Shown in pieces: positions 1 through 7,378 of a stretch of 64,000 bases of DNA. The translations under genes and the position numbers were made by a program. Below the pieces are notes generated by a model. That model did not search any database. It was not told where the DNA came from and was given only the letters and a program-made list of their open reading frames with translations. Positions within the stretch are counted from its first letter, which is position 1. Each line of letters starts with the position of its first letter. The DNA comes from Aldehydirespirator sp965203575. GTDB taxonomy: Bacteria > Actinomycetota > Acidimicrobiia > Acidimicrobiales > Aldehydirespiratoraceae. The stretch spans positions 1,736,001 to 1,800,000 of the forward strand of contig OZ241894.1 of NCBI GenBank assembly GCA_965203575.1. The letters are read 5' to 3'.

Positions 1-965
1 ACTCCGGCGTCGCGCAACCTCGCCAACGTGCTGTCCCGCCAGTCGAGCAGTTCCCGGATCCGTAGAACGCCATCTGCCGCCTGCGACGCGAGCGCGTCGC
101 AGAAGAAGGTGATCCAAGCGTCCCAGGTCCCGGTGATGCTTGTCTGCTCAAGCAACCCGATGTATTGGTCGCGGCGTGCTTCGAAGTACGGCGACAAGTT
201 GACGATCGGCGTGTCGAGGATGCCGGCCTCTATCAACTGGAGAATTGCCAACAGCCGCCCGATGCGGCCGTTGCCGTCCGTGAAGGGATGCAATGTCTCG
301 AACTGGTAGTGCGAAACCGCGATCCGCACCAGCGGATGGATGCCGGCCGTGTTCGACCACCTCTCCCATTGGCTGAGGCCGTCGACCAGGCCATTTCCCG
401 GCGGCGGTGGCACGAACCGAGCGTCCCGCAACCGTTCGGCGGGGCCTGCGCCGGTTCTGGAGCCGACGACCACTTGTGTGTCGCGGACCCGGCCTTTCTG
501 GTAGTCCTCGCCGCGTGTGCCCTCAACCAGGATCGCGTGCAGCTCGCAGGCCAGACGCATGCATACGGGCAGCTCTGCGAGCCGCCGCACGCCGTGATCG
601 GCTGCATGCACGAAGTTCAAGACCTCGGTGATGGCTGTCGTTCGGGGCGATAGTGGTGATACTTCGCTGGCGAGCACGTCAGCGACGGGCGCATAGGTCC
701 CCTCGAGAGCAGATGTGCTGAGCGCTTCGCGCCGCACCGTCAGGCCAGCCAGCAGAGTGGGCTCGACCTTGAGACCGCGAGTCATGCCTGCGAGCTGTCC
801 AAGCTCGATGCCGGCGTTCATAGCCGCCGACCAGGTCGCTTGTGAGAGGGTCAGTTCGTCGGGCAGGGGAGATGGCACGAACGCCAGTTGTCGCACCATC
901 TCGTTGCCGACAGGTACCTCGATCGGCACCAGCCGGCCCACGGGGGAGTCAGCGAAACGCTCCAT
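1..965 (-). CDS. Fic-family protein, C-terminus cut by window edge
   Basis: Fic proteins transfer a nucleotide moiety, usually AMP from ATP, to a hydroxyl group of a target protein. The minus strand is open from ATG at 965 to base 1 (321 codons), so the C-terminus lies outside the window. The catalytic motif HPFTDGNGR is at residues 226-234 (bases about 264-290), with H226 the expected catalytic base. Residues 84-89 read TSALEG, which fits the [S/T]xxxE[G/N] inhibitory motif carried in the N-terminus of self-inhibited Fic proteins. No separate antitoxin gene is visible upstream, as expected for that class. A diverged 33-base direct repeat lies in the 996-1099 promoter region. Family assignment is firm; target and biological role are unknown. 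Confidence 0.9.
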   Translation of the reverse strand, partial: MERFADSPVGRLVPIEVPVGNEMVRQLAFVPSPLPDELTLSQATWSAAMNAGIELGQLAGMTRGLKVEPTLLAGLTVRREALSTSALEGTYAPVADVLASEVSPLSPRTTAITEVLNFVHAADHGVRRLAELPVCMRLACELHAILVEGTRGEDYQKGRVRDTQVVVGSRTGAGPAERLRDARFVPPPPGNGLVDGLSQWERWSNTAGIHPLVRIAVSHYQFETLHPFTDGNGRIGRLLAILQLIEAGILDTPIVNLSPYFEARRDQYIGLLEQTSITGTWDAWITFFCDALASQAADGVLRIRELLDWRDSTLARLRDAG

Positions 966-995
966 TCCCACGCCCGGAGCCTAGCGTCAGACGGA

Positions 996-1099
996 AGATT
1001 TGCAGATAATAGGCCAAAACCTAAATTCCATAGTTGCAATTTGTCTCCGGCTGTATTCTGCAGCAGAGATTTGCAGGTTATGTCCTAAACCCTGAATTC
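996..1099. repeat. Diverged 33-bp direct repeat pair upstream of the Fic gene
   Basis: Two copies at 996-1028 and 1067-1099 both begin AGATTTGCAG and end AATTC, matching at about 24 of 33 positions. The stretch is AT-rich compared with its surroundings and is the only sequence between the Fic start (965) and the small ORF ending at 1188. It could be a pair of operator sites controlling the minus-strand Fic gene. The repeat is seen directly; the regulatory role is inference. Confidence 0.4.
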
Positions 1100-1187
1100 T
1101 CTCAGAGACACCCTCAGGAGCCTCGAACGGCGCCGGTGGCTGCCACAGGCGGCAAGAAGCCGATCACTCCACGAACGAGAGGGCGGG

Positions 1188-1475
1188 TCAAGCGCAGCCG
1201 CCGCCTCCTTCGATGGGTGAGACGATACGGGCCACTTGTTCAGCCGGATCAGGATCGGCGTGGGAACCCTTGCGGGCTGAACGTTCGGCCCACTCGCCCT
1301 TGGCCTTTCCGAGATCGTCGGACATGAGGTCGGCCAATTCTCTTCGGGCAGCGTCGGCTTCTGACTGCAGCTCGAACTTGCGGGCGAAGGCGTCGGCCGG
1401 CAATGCCCGCAGTTCGGCATCGATCTCAGCTAGCCGCTGATGATGGTTGGCGGCAGGATCATCCAATGATGTCAT
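1188..1475 (-). CDS. Small hypothetical protein (95 aa)
   Basis: Not recognised. The frame continues upstream to 1538, but that part overlaps the tRNA-Ser gene at 1501-1589, so ATG at 1475 (MTSLDDPAAN) is taken as the start. The protein is charged and mostly helical, with an Ala/Glu/Leu/Arg-rich heptad-like segment (about residues 15-60) that may form a short coiled coil, and a Gly-rich tail. There are no Cys residues except one near the end, no signal peptide and no membrane segment. Third-position GC matches the neighbours. It could be a small nucleoid or regulatory protein, but no function can be assigned. Confidence 0.55.
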   Translation of the reverse strand: MTSLDDPAANHHQRLAEIDAELRALPADAFARKFELQSEADAARRELADLMSDDLGKAKGEWAERSARKGSHADPDPAEQVARIVSPIEGGGGCA

Positions 1476-1500
1476 CCTATGGCGCTGGCTCGCTCGCTCG

Positions 1501-1589
1501 CGGAGACGGTGGGATTCGAACCCACGAACGACTTGCATCGTTACTTCCTTAGCAGGGAAGCGCCTTCAACCGGACTCGGCCACGTCTCC
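1501..1589 (-). tRNA. tRNA-Ser (anticodon GCU)
   Basis: The minus strand folds as a class II tRNA: acceptor GGAGACG/CGTCTCC with a G discriminator at 1501, anticodon stem CTTCC/GGAAG around loop CTGCTAA (anticodon GCT), a long variable arm, and the T-arm GTTCGAATC loop. The long variable arm and G discriminator fit tRNA-Ser reading AGC/AGU. CCA is not encoded. Confidence 0.97.
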
Positions 1590-1617
1590 GGAAGACCTGA
1601 GCGTACCGGCGTGGCGG

Positions 1618-2922
1618 CTATGAGCAGTCCACGCAGGCCACGTCGTCCACGTCGGTGCCGCCCAGGAACGCGGTGAGCCAATCGAGGAAGGCCACCCCCT
1701 CCACCTCCTGGGTGTAGAGCAGGTCCCGGAACAGGATGGTGTGGTCCCTGCCTGGGGCCATGTAGCTGGCCTGGTTCACCCCGGCCGCCTCGATCTGCGC
1801 CTCGTTCTGGTACATGAGCTGGTCGATGCTGCTGGCGTCGAACCCGGCCAGGGTCGCGAAGAACTCCTGGGTGCTGTCGAAGGCGTTGTCGTAGCGGGCG
1901 AACCGGACCCGCGGCGCGTGCAGGCCCGCACGGATGAACAACTCGGGCAGGCCCCACTCGGCCGGGGTGACCCCCTCGTTGACCGGCCAGTCCGGCACGA
2001 CCCTCATCGTGCCCCACAGCCCGCCGATGTAAGTGTTGATGCCTGGGTCGCTCGGGTAGGCGCCCGAGGCGTCGGCCACCACCGCGACGCTCGCGTCACC
2101 GAACAGGTCGGCGGCCAGCCCCCCGTACAGCGCGGCTGAGGCCGAGCCCGCGCTGGAGCCGGCCACCACCACCTCGGTGGCGCCGCCGAAGCGCTCGACC
2201 GCCGCGTCCAGCGCGGTGTTGGCGTTGACGAAGCCGTTGTGGTGCACGATCAGGCCGTCGCCGTAGTCGTTGACCCGGTCGCCGAGGTGCACGTCGCCGG
2301 TGCAGTACAGCGCCACCACGAACGAATGGTCCTTCACAGGGTTGAGCGGATTGTCGAAGTCGAAGATGCCGCGCCACATGCTGGGGTTGTCCCCAATCTC
2401 CGTGATGTCGGTGGTGACGTCGTACGAGTTCCCCTCGCCCGTGAACGCGCAGTTGTCGCGGGTGAAGCACGCCCCGCCCCCCTGCAGGTAGAAGACGACC
2501 TTGTCGGGGTCGCCCTCGCGCACCCAGTAGTGGTAGTCGCTGCCGTCGGCGCAGGTGCACTCCTCGCCGCCGTTGAAGGCCAGCCATTCCCCCGCGGTCG
2601 CTACCGGCTCTGCCGTCGACGGCCCGGTCACCGTGATCGCCTCAGCCGCTGTCGTGGTCGGTGGCACCGTCGTAGTTGGCGCGGCCGTCGTGGTCGGTGC
2701 TGCGGTGGTGGTGGGCGCGGCCGTCGTGGTCGGTGCTGCGGTGGTGGTAGGTGCGGCCGTCGTCGTGGGTGCCGCAGTGGTCGCAGGCGCCTCGGTGGTG
2801 GGTACGGCGGTCGTTGCCGGTGCCGTCGTGGGCGCGGCTGTCTCCTCGCCGTCGTCCCCACCGCAGGCGGCGGCGACAACCGCGACGGCGGCCAGAGCGG
2901 CCAACAAGCGGATACGGATCAT
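1618..2922 (-). CDS. Secreted lipoprotein, pectin acetylesterase (Notum/PAE)-like hydrolase
   Basis: A predicted surface lipoprotein of 434 residues. A signal peptide ends in a lipobox with the lipidated Cys at about residue 20 (VVAAAC). Next comes a low-complexity Thr/Ala/Pro linker of about 60 residues built from TTTAAP-like repeats, probably extended across the cell wall. The rest matches the pectin acetylesterase/Notum alpha/beta-hydrolase family: a GGGACF segment, the YCTGD motif, the nucleophile elbow GSSAGS, and a late GRDHT that probably supplies the catalytic His. The family removes acetyl or acyl esters from polysaccharides or lipids; the substrate here is unknown. The gene stands alone between tRNA-Ser and the peroxidase, both on the same strand. 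Confidence 0.85.
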   Translation of the reverse strand: MIRIRLLAALAAVAVVAAACGGDDGEETAAPTTAPATTAVPTTEAPATTAAPTTTAAPTTTAAPTTTAAPTTTAAPTTTAAPTTTVPPTTTAAEAITVTGPSTAEPVATAGEWLAFNGGEECTCADGSDYHYWVREGDPDKVVFYLQGGGACFTRDNCAFTGEGNSYDVTTDITEIGDNPSMWRGIFDFDNPLNPVKDHSFVVALYCTGDVHLGDRVNDYGDGLIVHHNGFVNANTALDAAVERFGGATEVVVAGSSAGSASAALYGGLAADLFGDASVAVVADASGAYPSDPGINTYIGGLWGTMRVVPDWPVNEGVTPAEWGLPELFIRAGLHAPRVRFARYDNAFDSTQEFFATLAGFDASSIDQLMYQNEAQIEAAGVNQASYMAPGRDHTILFRDLLYTQEVEGVAFLDWLTAFLGGTDVDDVACVDCS

Positions 2923-3000
2923 GGGGCTCCTCCCGGTGATCGTGTTGGCAGGCTAGGCCCAAACCGAACCGGTACTGCCTGGCCCGGCCCCGTGCTCTTG

Positions 3001-3054
3001 CCGAAATTGATGTGGATAGTAGGCCTATAGGGGCGGTTTCGGCATCAATTTCGG
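3001..3054. repeat. 12-bp perfect inverted repeat between two minus-strand genes
   Basis: CCGAAATTGATG at 3001-3012 is matched by CATCAATTTCGG at 3043-3054. The 30-base loop contains the palindrome TAGGCCTA. It lies 21 bases past the peroxidase stop and 78 bases before the lipoprotein start. No run of T follows the stem on the minus strand, so it is not a typical intrinsic terminator. It may be an operator, a stem-loop mRNA end, or a tiny MITE-like element. Confidence 0.5.
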
Positions 3055-3075
3055 GCGGCGGCCATCCGCTGGCTG

Positions 3076-5088
3076 CTAGTTGCTGCTTGCGACGATGAAG
3101 GCGTTGTGTTGGATCTCGTCGGAGACGGGGGTGTTGCGGCGGATGATGTCGGCCAGGGTGGTGCTGCGGACCTCGTCGAGAAGTCCGGGGTTGGCCAGGA
3201 AGTAGGGGTCGTTCTCGAACCAGAAGCGGTCGCCGTCGCGGAGGCGGCGGAACTGGTCGGCGATGATGGTCTGGAGGGTCTCGCCGACCATGGCTCCCTC
3301 CACGTGGTCCTCGGCCAGGGCGGCGACCCAGAGGTCGAGATCGTCGATGCCTCCGTAGGCGAGCTGCAGCGACCGCCGGACCTCCGGATCCGACGAGATG
3401 TCGGCGATGCTCTCCACGGGGGCCAAGCCGTAGGCGCGGCGAACGGTGTTGTAGTCGCCCACGCCGTGGTCGCGGCCCCGCTGGATGTTGAGGGCGGCCA
3501 GGTCGAGGACGGGTCCGCCGGGCCCTTTGAGGAGCATGTTGCGGACTTCGTCGATGACCAGCGTGTCGACTCGTTGGGCCGGTCGGGCGGCCAGACCGAG
3601 CAGGATCGCGGAGATGCCGCGCTCGACGACCATCCTGGGGTTGAAGAACGATGCGGCCAGACTCACCCGCTCCTGTCGCCCGTCGGCGCCGACGAGCAGC
3701 AGGTCGGGGGCCAGCATGGTGTGGCCGACCCGGAACGCCGCCGCGGAGAACTCGCTGGCGATCGACGGGTCCACGCTGGGGTCATAGCCGCGGTACTCGC
3801 CCACCGCGTCGGCGCCGATCAGCACGGGCAGGAACTCGTTGAAGGTGATGGCCTGGTGCTGGGCGCCGACGATCCGGCGGGCCAGTTGGTAGATCTCGTC
3901 GCCGCTGAGGTCCGGGTCCTGGCCGGCGATGATGCTGGCGAGCCGGTTGTGCTCGCGCACGAACAGCGTGTGCATGGCGATCAGCCCGATCTGCTCGTTG
4001 GCTCGCACATCGCCGGCGACGAACAGCCTTGTGAGGTGTGCGCCCCCCTCGTTGGGCAGCCCCTGCGCGTTGAAGGGCAGGAACCGTCCCCCGCGCGACG
4101 TCGCCAGCGTTCCGGTGCCGTCGCCGGCGCGGAGAGCGAGCGCTCGGGACTGTTGCGGGCCGTAGATGTGTGAGGCGTCGATGAACGCGGTCGCCGCGTT
4201 GGTCTGCCTTCGGGGGTTGGCCCTTCCGGTCCCGGTGGAGGGGTCGAACGTGGAGCGATCGAAGCCGATCGTCACCCCGCCGGTCCTCCCGGGGCCGAAG
4301 ACCGGGTCCCCTCTCGGAATGCGGATCGGGAGCGGCTCAGTGGTGTTGTCGGTGCTCAGGACGATGTCATGGCTCAGGAACTGGCCCCATTGCCAGATGA
4401 TGTCGCTGGCCCCCGACGGGTTCGGCTCCGGGCCCTGCTGGGCGGACACCAGGTTGGAGATGGTGCGGGGGTTCGGCCGGGAGGCGACGGGCCTCGACAC
4501 GCCGTCGCGGTAGGAGGTGGGGGCGATCCTGAGCTGGGCGGTGCCGGCCGCTCCCCGCGACGGATGGCGGAAGTTGTTGCTGCGGCCGTCGATCGACCGA
4601 TGCTCGATCTGTGCGGGGAACTCCTTGAGACTGACGGTGACCGTCTCGCCCATGCTCCAGTCGATGTCGACGCCGCTCCAGTAGAAGTTCCCGCCGCCGG
4701 AGTCCCCGTCCGCGAGATTCAGCCCCGAGCCGCCGATCTGCAGCTGTAGGCTCTGGAACTCGTCGGGGAGTTCGGGCACGAAATGGATGCTGACGTTGGA
4801 CGTTTCCGGGTCCTGCAGCGAGCGGGCTAGGAAGACGCCCGACACCGTGTAGGTCGCGCCCCGCCACGAGAATCCGCTGTCGGTGAGGGGCCCGCCGTAC
4901 CCGAGAAAGACCTCGGTGGCCCCGACCGTCATGCTGGCCTCCCACACCATCCTCCCCTGGAAGGTCAAGCATCCCGGGTCGATGCAGACCGTGCTGGGCC
5001 TGCTAACGGACCGGGGGGGGGTATGGCGGCTGCCCCAGGCAACGACACCGAGGACATCACGAGTGACACGACCAGGGCGGCTGGCCAC
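3076..5088 (-). CDS. Animal-type haem peroxidase (peroxinectin-like), secreted, 5' end frameshifted
   Basis: A large haem peroxidase of the animal peroxidase superfamily, which uses H2O2 to oxidise halides or organic substrates. The N-terminal 130 residues form a beta-sandwich-like module common in secreted proteins (GYGGPLT, NFYWSGVDIDWS). The peroxidase domain follows: WGQFLSHDIV carries the distal His, LFVREHNRLA follows, and FRVGHTMLAP carries the likely proximal His. The Asp that forms one covalent haem ester in mammalian enzymes (in DHD) is Ser here. The open frame beginning at GTG 5088 has no signal peptide; a good one lies in the next frame upstream of the 9-base G run at 5013-5021 (see the entry at 4965-5144). 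The functional protein therefore probably starts at 5144 and needs one base added to, or two removed from, that run. Confidence 0.85.
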   Translation of the reverse strand: MASRPGRVTRDVLGVVAWGSRHTPPRSVSRPSTVCIDPGCLTFQGRMVWEASMTVGATEVFLGYGGPLTDSGFSWRGATYTVSGVFLARSLQDPETSNVSIHFVPELPDEFQSLQLQIGGSGLNLADGDSGGGNFYWSGVDIDWSMGETVTVSLKEFPAQIEHRSIDGRSNNFRHPSRGAAGTAQLRIAPTSYRDGVSRPVASRPNPRTISNLVSAQQGPEPNPSGASDIIWQWGQFLSHDIVLSTDNTTEPLPIRIPRGDPVFGPGRTGGVTIGFDRSTFDPSTGTGRANPRRQTNAATAFIDASHIYGPQQSRALALRAGDGTGTLATSRGGRFLPFNAQGLPNEGGAHLTRLFVAGDVRANEQIGLIAMHTLFVREHNRLASIIAGQDPDLSGDEIYQLARRIVGAQHQAITFNEFLPVLIGADAVGEYRGYDPSVDPSIASEFSAAAFRVGHTMLAPDLLLVGADGRQERVSLAASFFNPRMVVERGISAILLGLAARPAQRVDTLVIDEVRNMLLKGPGGPVLDLAALNIQRGRDHGVGDYNTVRRAYGLAPVESIADISSDPEVRRSLQLAYGGIDDLDLWVAALAEDHVEGAMVGETLQTIIADQFRRLRDGDRFWFENDPYFLANPGLLDEVRSTTLADIIRRNTPVSDEIQHNAFIVASSN

Positions 5089-5144
5089 AGGCGCTTGCGC
5101 GGAAATCGAGCGCTCGTGCCGACAATAGACACTGATCTTCGCAT
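4965..5144 (-). other. Out-of-frame signal peptide for the haem peroxidase
   Basis: A 59-codon frame from ATG 5144 encodes a classic Sec signal peptide: basic start (MRRSVSIVG and later FPRKR), hydrophobic core ALVVSLVMSSVSLPGAAA, and an AAA cleavage site, then IPPPG encoded by the homopolymer. It stops at 4965-4967. If the run of nine C (minus strand, 5013-5021) were ten or seven, this frame would join the peroxidase frame exactly and yield one exported protein. The frames and the signal peptide are read directly; the cause (assembly error, true mutation or phase variation) cannot be decided from one sequence. Confidence 0.7.
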
Positions 5145-5334
5145 GAGTCAGTGGCTCAATCCGACCTTCCGCCTCTATGCCGACGATGCAGCATAATACC
5201 GAGGATCATACACCGAGGATGGAACATCACCCCGTCACCGCCTCGGACAACGACACCGTCATAGATGAGCACGGCGTGTACCCGCCGCTGGTGGATGTGT
5301 GCCTACCGGGTGCACGCTAGCCGGGAGGGCTGAT

Positions 5335-6207
5335 TCAGTCGAGCAACTCGGCGGGGTCGGGCAGGTCGGGGTTGTGGGCATGGGCTCGGAACTCTGCGGC
5401 GGCGGCTTCACCGATGAGTGCTGTGGTGATCAGCGTACGGGTGGTGTCATTCGCTGAGGAGGCCTCGGCGAGGGCGGTGCAGTAGGCGAGGCGGTCCCAG
5501 CTGCGCGGTGACGGCCAGCCTCTCACAGAGTTCTGCGAGTCCGGGGGGTTGCACAGCAGCTTGGGGTGGTGCGCCAGGAATGTCGCCTGGAGCTGTCTTT
5601 GGCGCCGGATGCTCTCGGGGCTGGGGGCGTCGTCGCCGATGTCGAGCGGCGTCAGTGTGGGCCATCCCTTCAGGTAGCCGTCCAGCCATTCGCTGGGCCG
5701 CAGCGGCCACCGCAGGTGCGCGAACCGGTTCGCCAGCGGCACCGACAGTTCCCATGTTCCGCTGTTCTGGCCGGCAGGGTTTGCGGCGGCGACGAACCGC
5801 ACCCGCTCACCGAGATGCAGGTATCCGACCCGATGCTCCTGGATCACCCGCATCAGCGCGTTCTGTGTGGCGGGGGCGGCGGTGTTGACCTCATCTAGGA
5901 ACACCAGCGACACGCCGTCGTGCGCGGCGACTTCGTGTGCCCATTCCGGCGGCACATAGGTGACGGACCTGCCGTTGCGCACCGGGAGGCCGCTGAAGTC
6001 GGTCGGGTCGTGCATAGAGGCGTTCACCGCCTGCATCGCCCAGCCCGCCTCGGATGCGTATCTCTCGATGGTGGCGGTCTTGCCGGTGCCGGGGTCGCCC
6101 CATATCAGCACCGGAACCCCGACTGTCAACAGCACTTGCAACGCTGCGAGCGTGTCGTGCTGGGTCACAGCCATCTCATCGACGGCCATCTTCGTCTTGA
6201 AGGTCAT
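5335..6207 (-). CDS. MoxR-like AAA+ ATPase (AAA_5)
   Basis: A 290-residue AAA+ ATPase. Walker A is GDPGTGKT, Walker B is FLDEVN, and sensor 1 lies near AAANPAGQN, the arrangement of the MoxR/dynein-related AAA_5 group. Such ATPases act as remodelling chaperones, usually with a VWA-domain or metallopeptidase-like partner encoded directly downstream. Here the downstream 190 bases (5145-5334) hold no such partner and the next gene is the unrelated peroxidase, so it is an orphan in this window. Several Met codons lie near the N-terminus, so the true start could be a few codons inside. Confidence 0.85.
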   Translation of the reverse strand: MTFKTKMAVDEMAVTQHDTLAALQVLLTVGVPVLIWGDPGTGKTATIERYASEAGWAMQAVNASMHDPTDFSGLPVRNGRSVTYVPPEWAHEVAAHDGVSLVFLDEVNTAAPATQNALMRVIQEHRVGYLHLGERVRFVAAANPAGQNSGTWELSVPLANRFAHLRWPLRPSEWLDGYLKGWPTLTPLDIGDDAPSPESIRRQRQLQATFLAHHPKLLCNPPDSQNSVRGWPSPRSWDRLAYCTALAEASSANDTTRTLITTALIGEAAAAEFRAHAHNPDLPDPAELLD

Positions 6208-6289
6208 TGCTGCTCCTGTCTCTGCGATCCGTCCTTCGGGCCGCGGCTAATTGCTAGCGGGCGGTTCGCGTCCTCCGGCGCCGAATGTC

Positions 6290-6330
6290 TGCCAACGCTT
6301 GGCAGGTGTGGTGCCGTTTGCTTGGCAGGT
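6290..6330. promoter_or_regulatory. Palindrome plus direct repeat, candidate operator
   Basis: TGCCAACGCTTGGCA at 6290-6304 is a perfect 6+3+6 palindrome. The half-site GCTTGGCAGGT occurs at 6297-6307 and again at 6320-6330, a 23-base spacing close to two helical turns. It lies between the divergent MoxR gene (start 6207) and the LuxR-type regulator, so it may serve either. The sequence is clear; the role is inference. Confidence 0.45.
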
Positions 6331-6349
6331 AGTGGCAGGGCTGTCAGGT

Positions 6350-7171
6350 GTGTCGGCACCGAGCAACGACCTGTCTCAAGAAACTCTTGCACGGGCTGTG
6401 GCCGGTCCCGGTTACCCTCCCCCGCCGATGGTCGGTAGCACGTCGTCCTCTCGGCTCCGTGCCCAGGTCCGCGTCGCGTGCGGCCGGGTCGCCGTCGTCG
6501 CGGCCGCGATGCTCGAAGCCCATCGTTTCGGTGTCGCTGAGGGACCCCATGAGCGTCCTTGGGCTCTCGCCTATCACCGTGAAGCGGTCCGCATCTTCGC
6601 TCAGACGCTGCCCGACTGGTACCAGAGCGACATCGCGGCGTTGTTCGGCCGCTGCGCCGAGACCATGGCCGGATGTTCGATACCGGCGCAGCTGGCTGAG
6701 GACTGGGTGATCGTCACCGGGTACTTGACCTCGGCGCGCCGTGCCATCCTGGAGTGGGTGGCGTCCGCGGATCCTGACTCGCGTCCAGCCGCCTCGTCGT
6801 CGCGCGAGCCGGTCACAGAACAAGACACACCTCCGCTGGTGATCCGGTTCGATGCGCTGGCCAAGCTGACCACCAGCGACGGCGCCAGGCGCCTGCACCA
6901 GGCCACTGTCGCCGTCAGGCAGCACATGGAGGCGCCCGTACCCGAGACTTTTGACGAACGAGAGCTCAAACTGCTGAACGGACTCGCCAACGGAGAGACC
7001 ATTGCCGACCTTGCAACAGAGATGGGCTACTCAGAGCGGTCCATCTATCGGGCCCTCGCCAACCTGTGGAAGAAGCTTGGCGTGCCCGGCCGCAAACAGG
7101 GCGTCCAAGAGGCCGCCCGGTCGGGCTTGCTTGAGGCCGCGTCGAGGGTGCGGGCGGCTGGGAGCGGGTGA
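6350..7171 (+). CDS. LuxR-type helix-turn-helix regulator
   Basis: The C-terminal 65 residues form a LuxR/GerE-type DNA-binding domain: FDERELKLLNGLANG, then MGYSERSIYRALANLWKKLG as turn and recognition helix. The region before it is mainly helical and contains no receiver Asp pocket, PAS or NB-ARC motif I can recognise, so the signal is unknown. The frame is open from ATG 6251, but 6290-6330 holds a palindrome and repeat that look like operator DNA, and the residues before 6350 are Pro/Gly-rich and unlike a cytosolic N-terminus. GTG 6350 is chosen; ATG 6428 is also possible. It is divergent from the MoxR ATPase and could regulate it or itself. Confidence 0.7.
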   Translation: MSAPSNDLSQETLARAVAGPGYPPPPMVGSTSSSRLRAQVRVACGRVAVVAAAMLEAHRFGVAEGPHERPWALAYHREAVRIFAQTLPDWYQSDIAALFGRCAETMAGCSIPAQLAEDWVIVTGYLTSARRAILEWVASADPDSRPAASSSREPVTEQDTPPLVIRFDALAKLTTSDGARRLHQATVAVRQHMEAPVPETFDERELKLLNGLANGETIADLATEMGYSERSIYRALANLWKKLGVPGRKQGVQEAARSGLLEAASRVRAAGSG

Positions 7172-7246
7172 GCCTCGACGCGCAGCTCGAGTGGATGCGC
7201 CGGGCCCGGCCGTTCGTGGCTTGGCAGCAAGCATGTACCGGGACAG

Positions 7247-7333
7247 CGGAGGGAGGGGGATTCGAACCCCCGGGACCCGTGAAGGCCCAACGGTTTTCAA
7301 GACCGTCGCAATCGTCCGCTCTGCCATCCCTCC
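7247..7333 (-). tRNA. tRNA-Ser (anticodon UGA)
   Basis: The minus strand gives acceptor GGAGGGA/TCCCTCC with a G discriminator at 7247, anticodon TGA in the segment GGTCTTGAAAACC, a long variable arm and a T-arm GGGGGTTCGAATCCCCC. It is class II and reads UCN codons, mainly UCA. CCA is not encoded. Confidence 0.97.
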
Positions 7334-7378
7334 GCAGCCAAGGATAGGCGGGGCGGGGTCCGGCCCTGCGGCCGGGCG

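Noticed and set aside
2640..2840. Tandem repeats that could be a minisatellite or CRISPR array
   Set aside because: They are in-frame TTTAAP-type codons forming the lipoprotein linker; no regular spacer-repeat pattern is present.
5186..5320. 44-codon plus-strand frame between the peroxidase and MoxR genes
   Set aside because: No ribosome-binding site, mixed third-position composition and no recognisable sequence. It lies in the space that should hold the peroxidase promoter.
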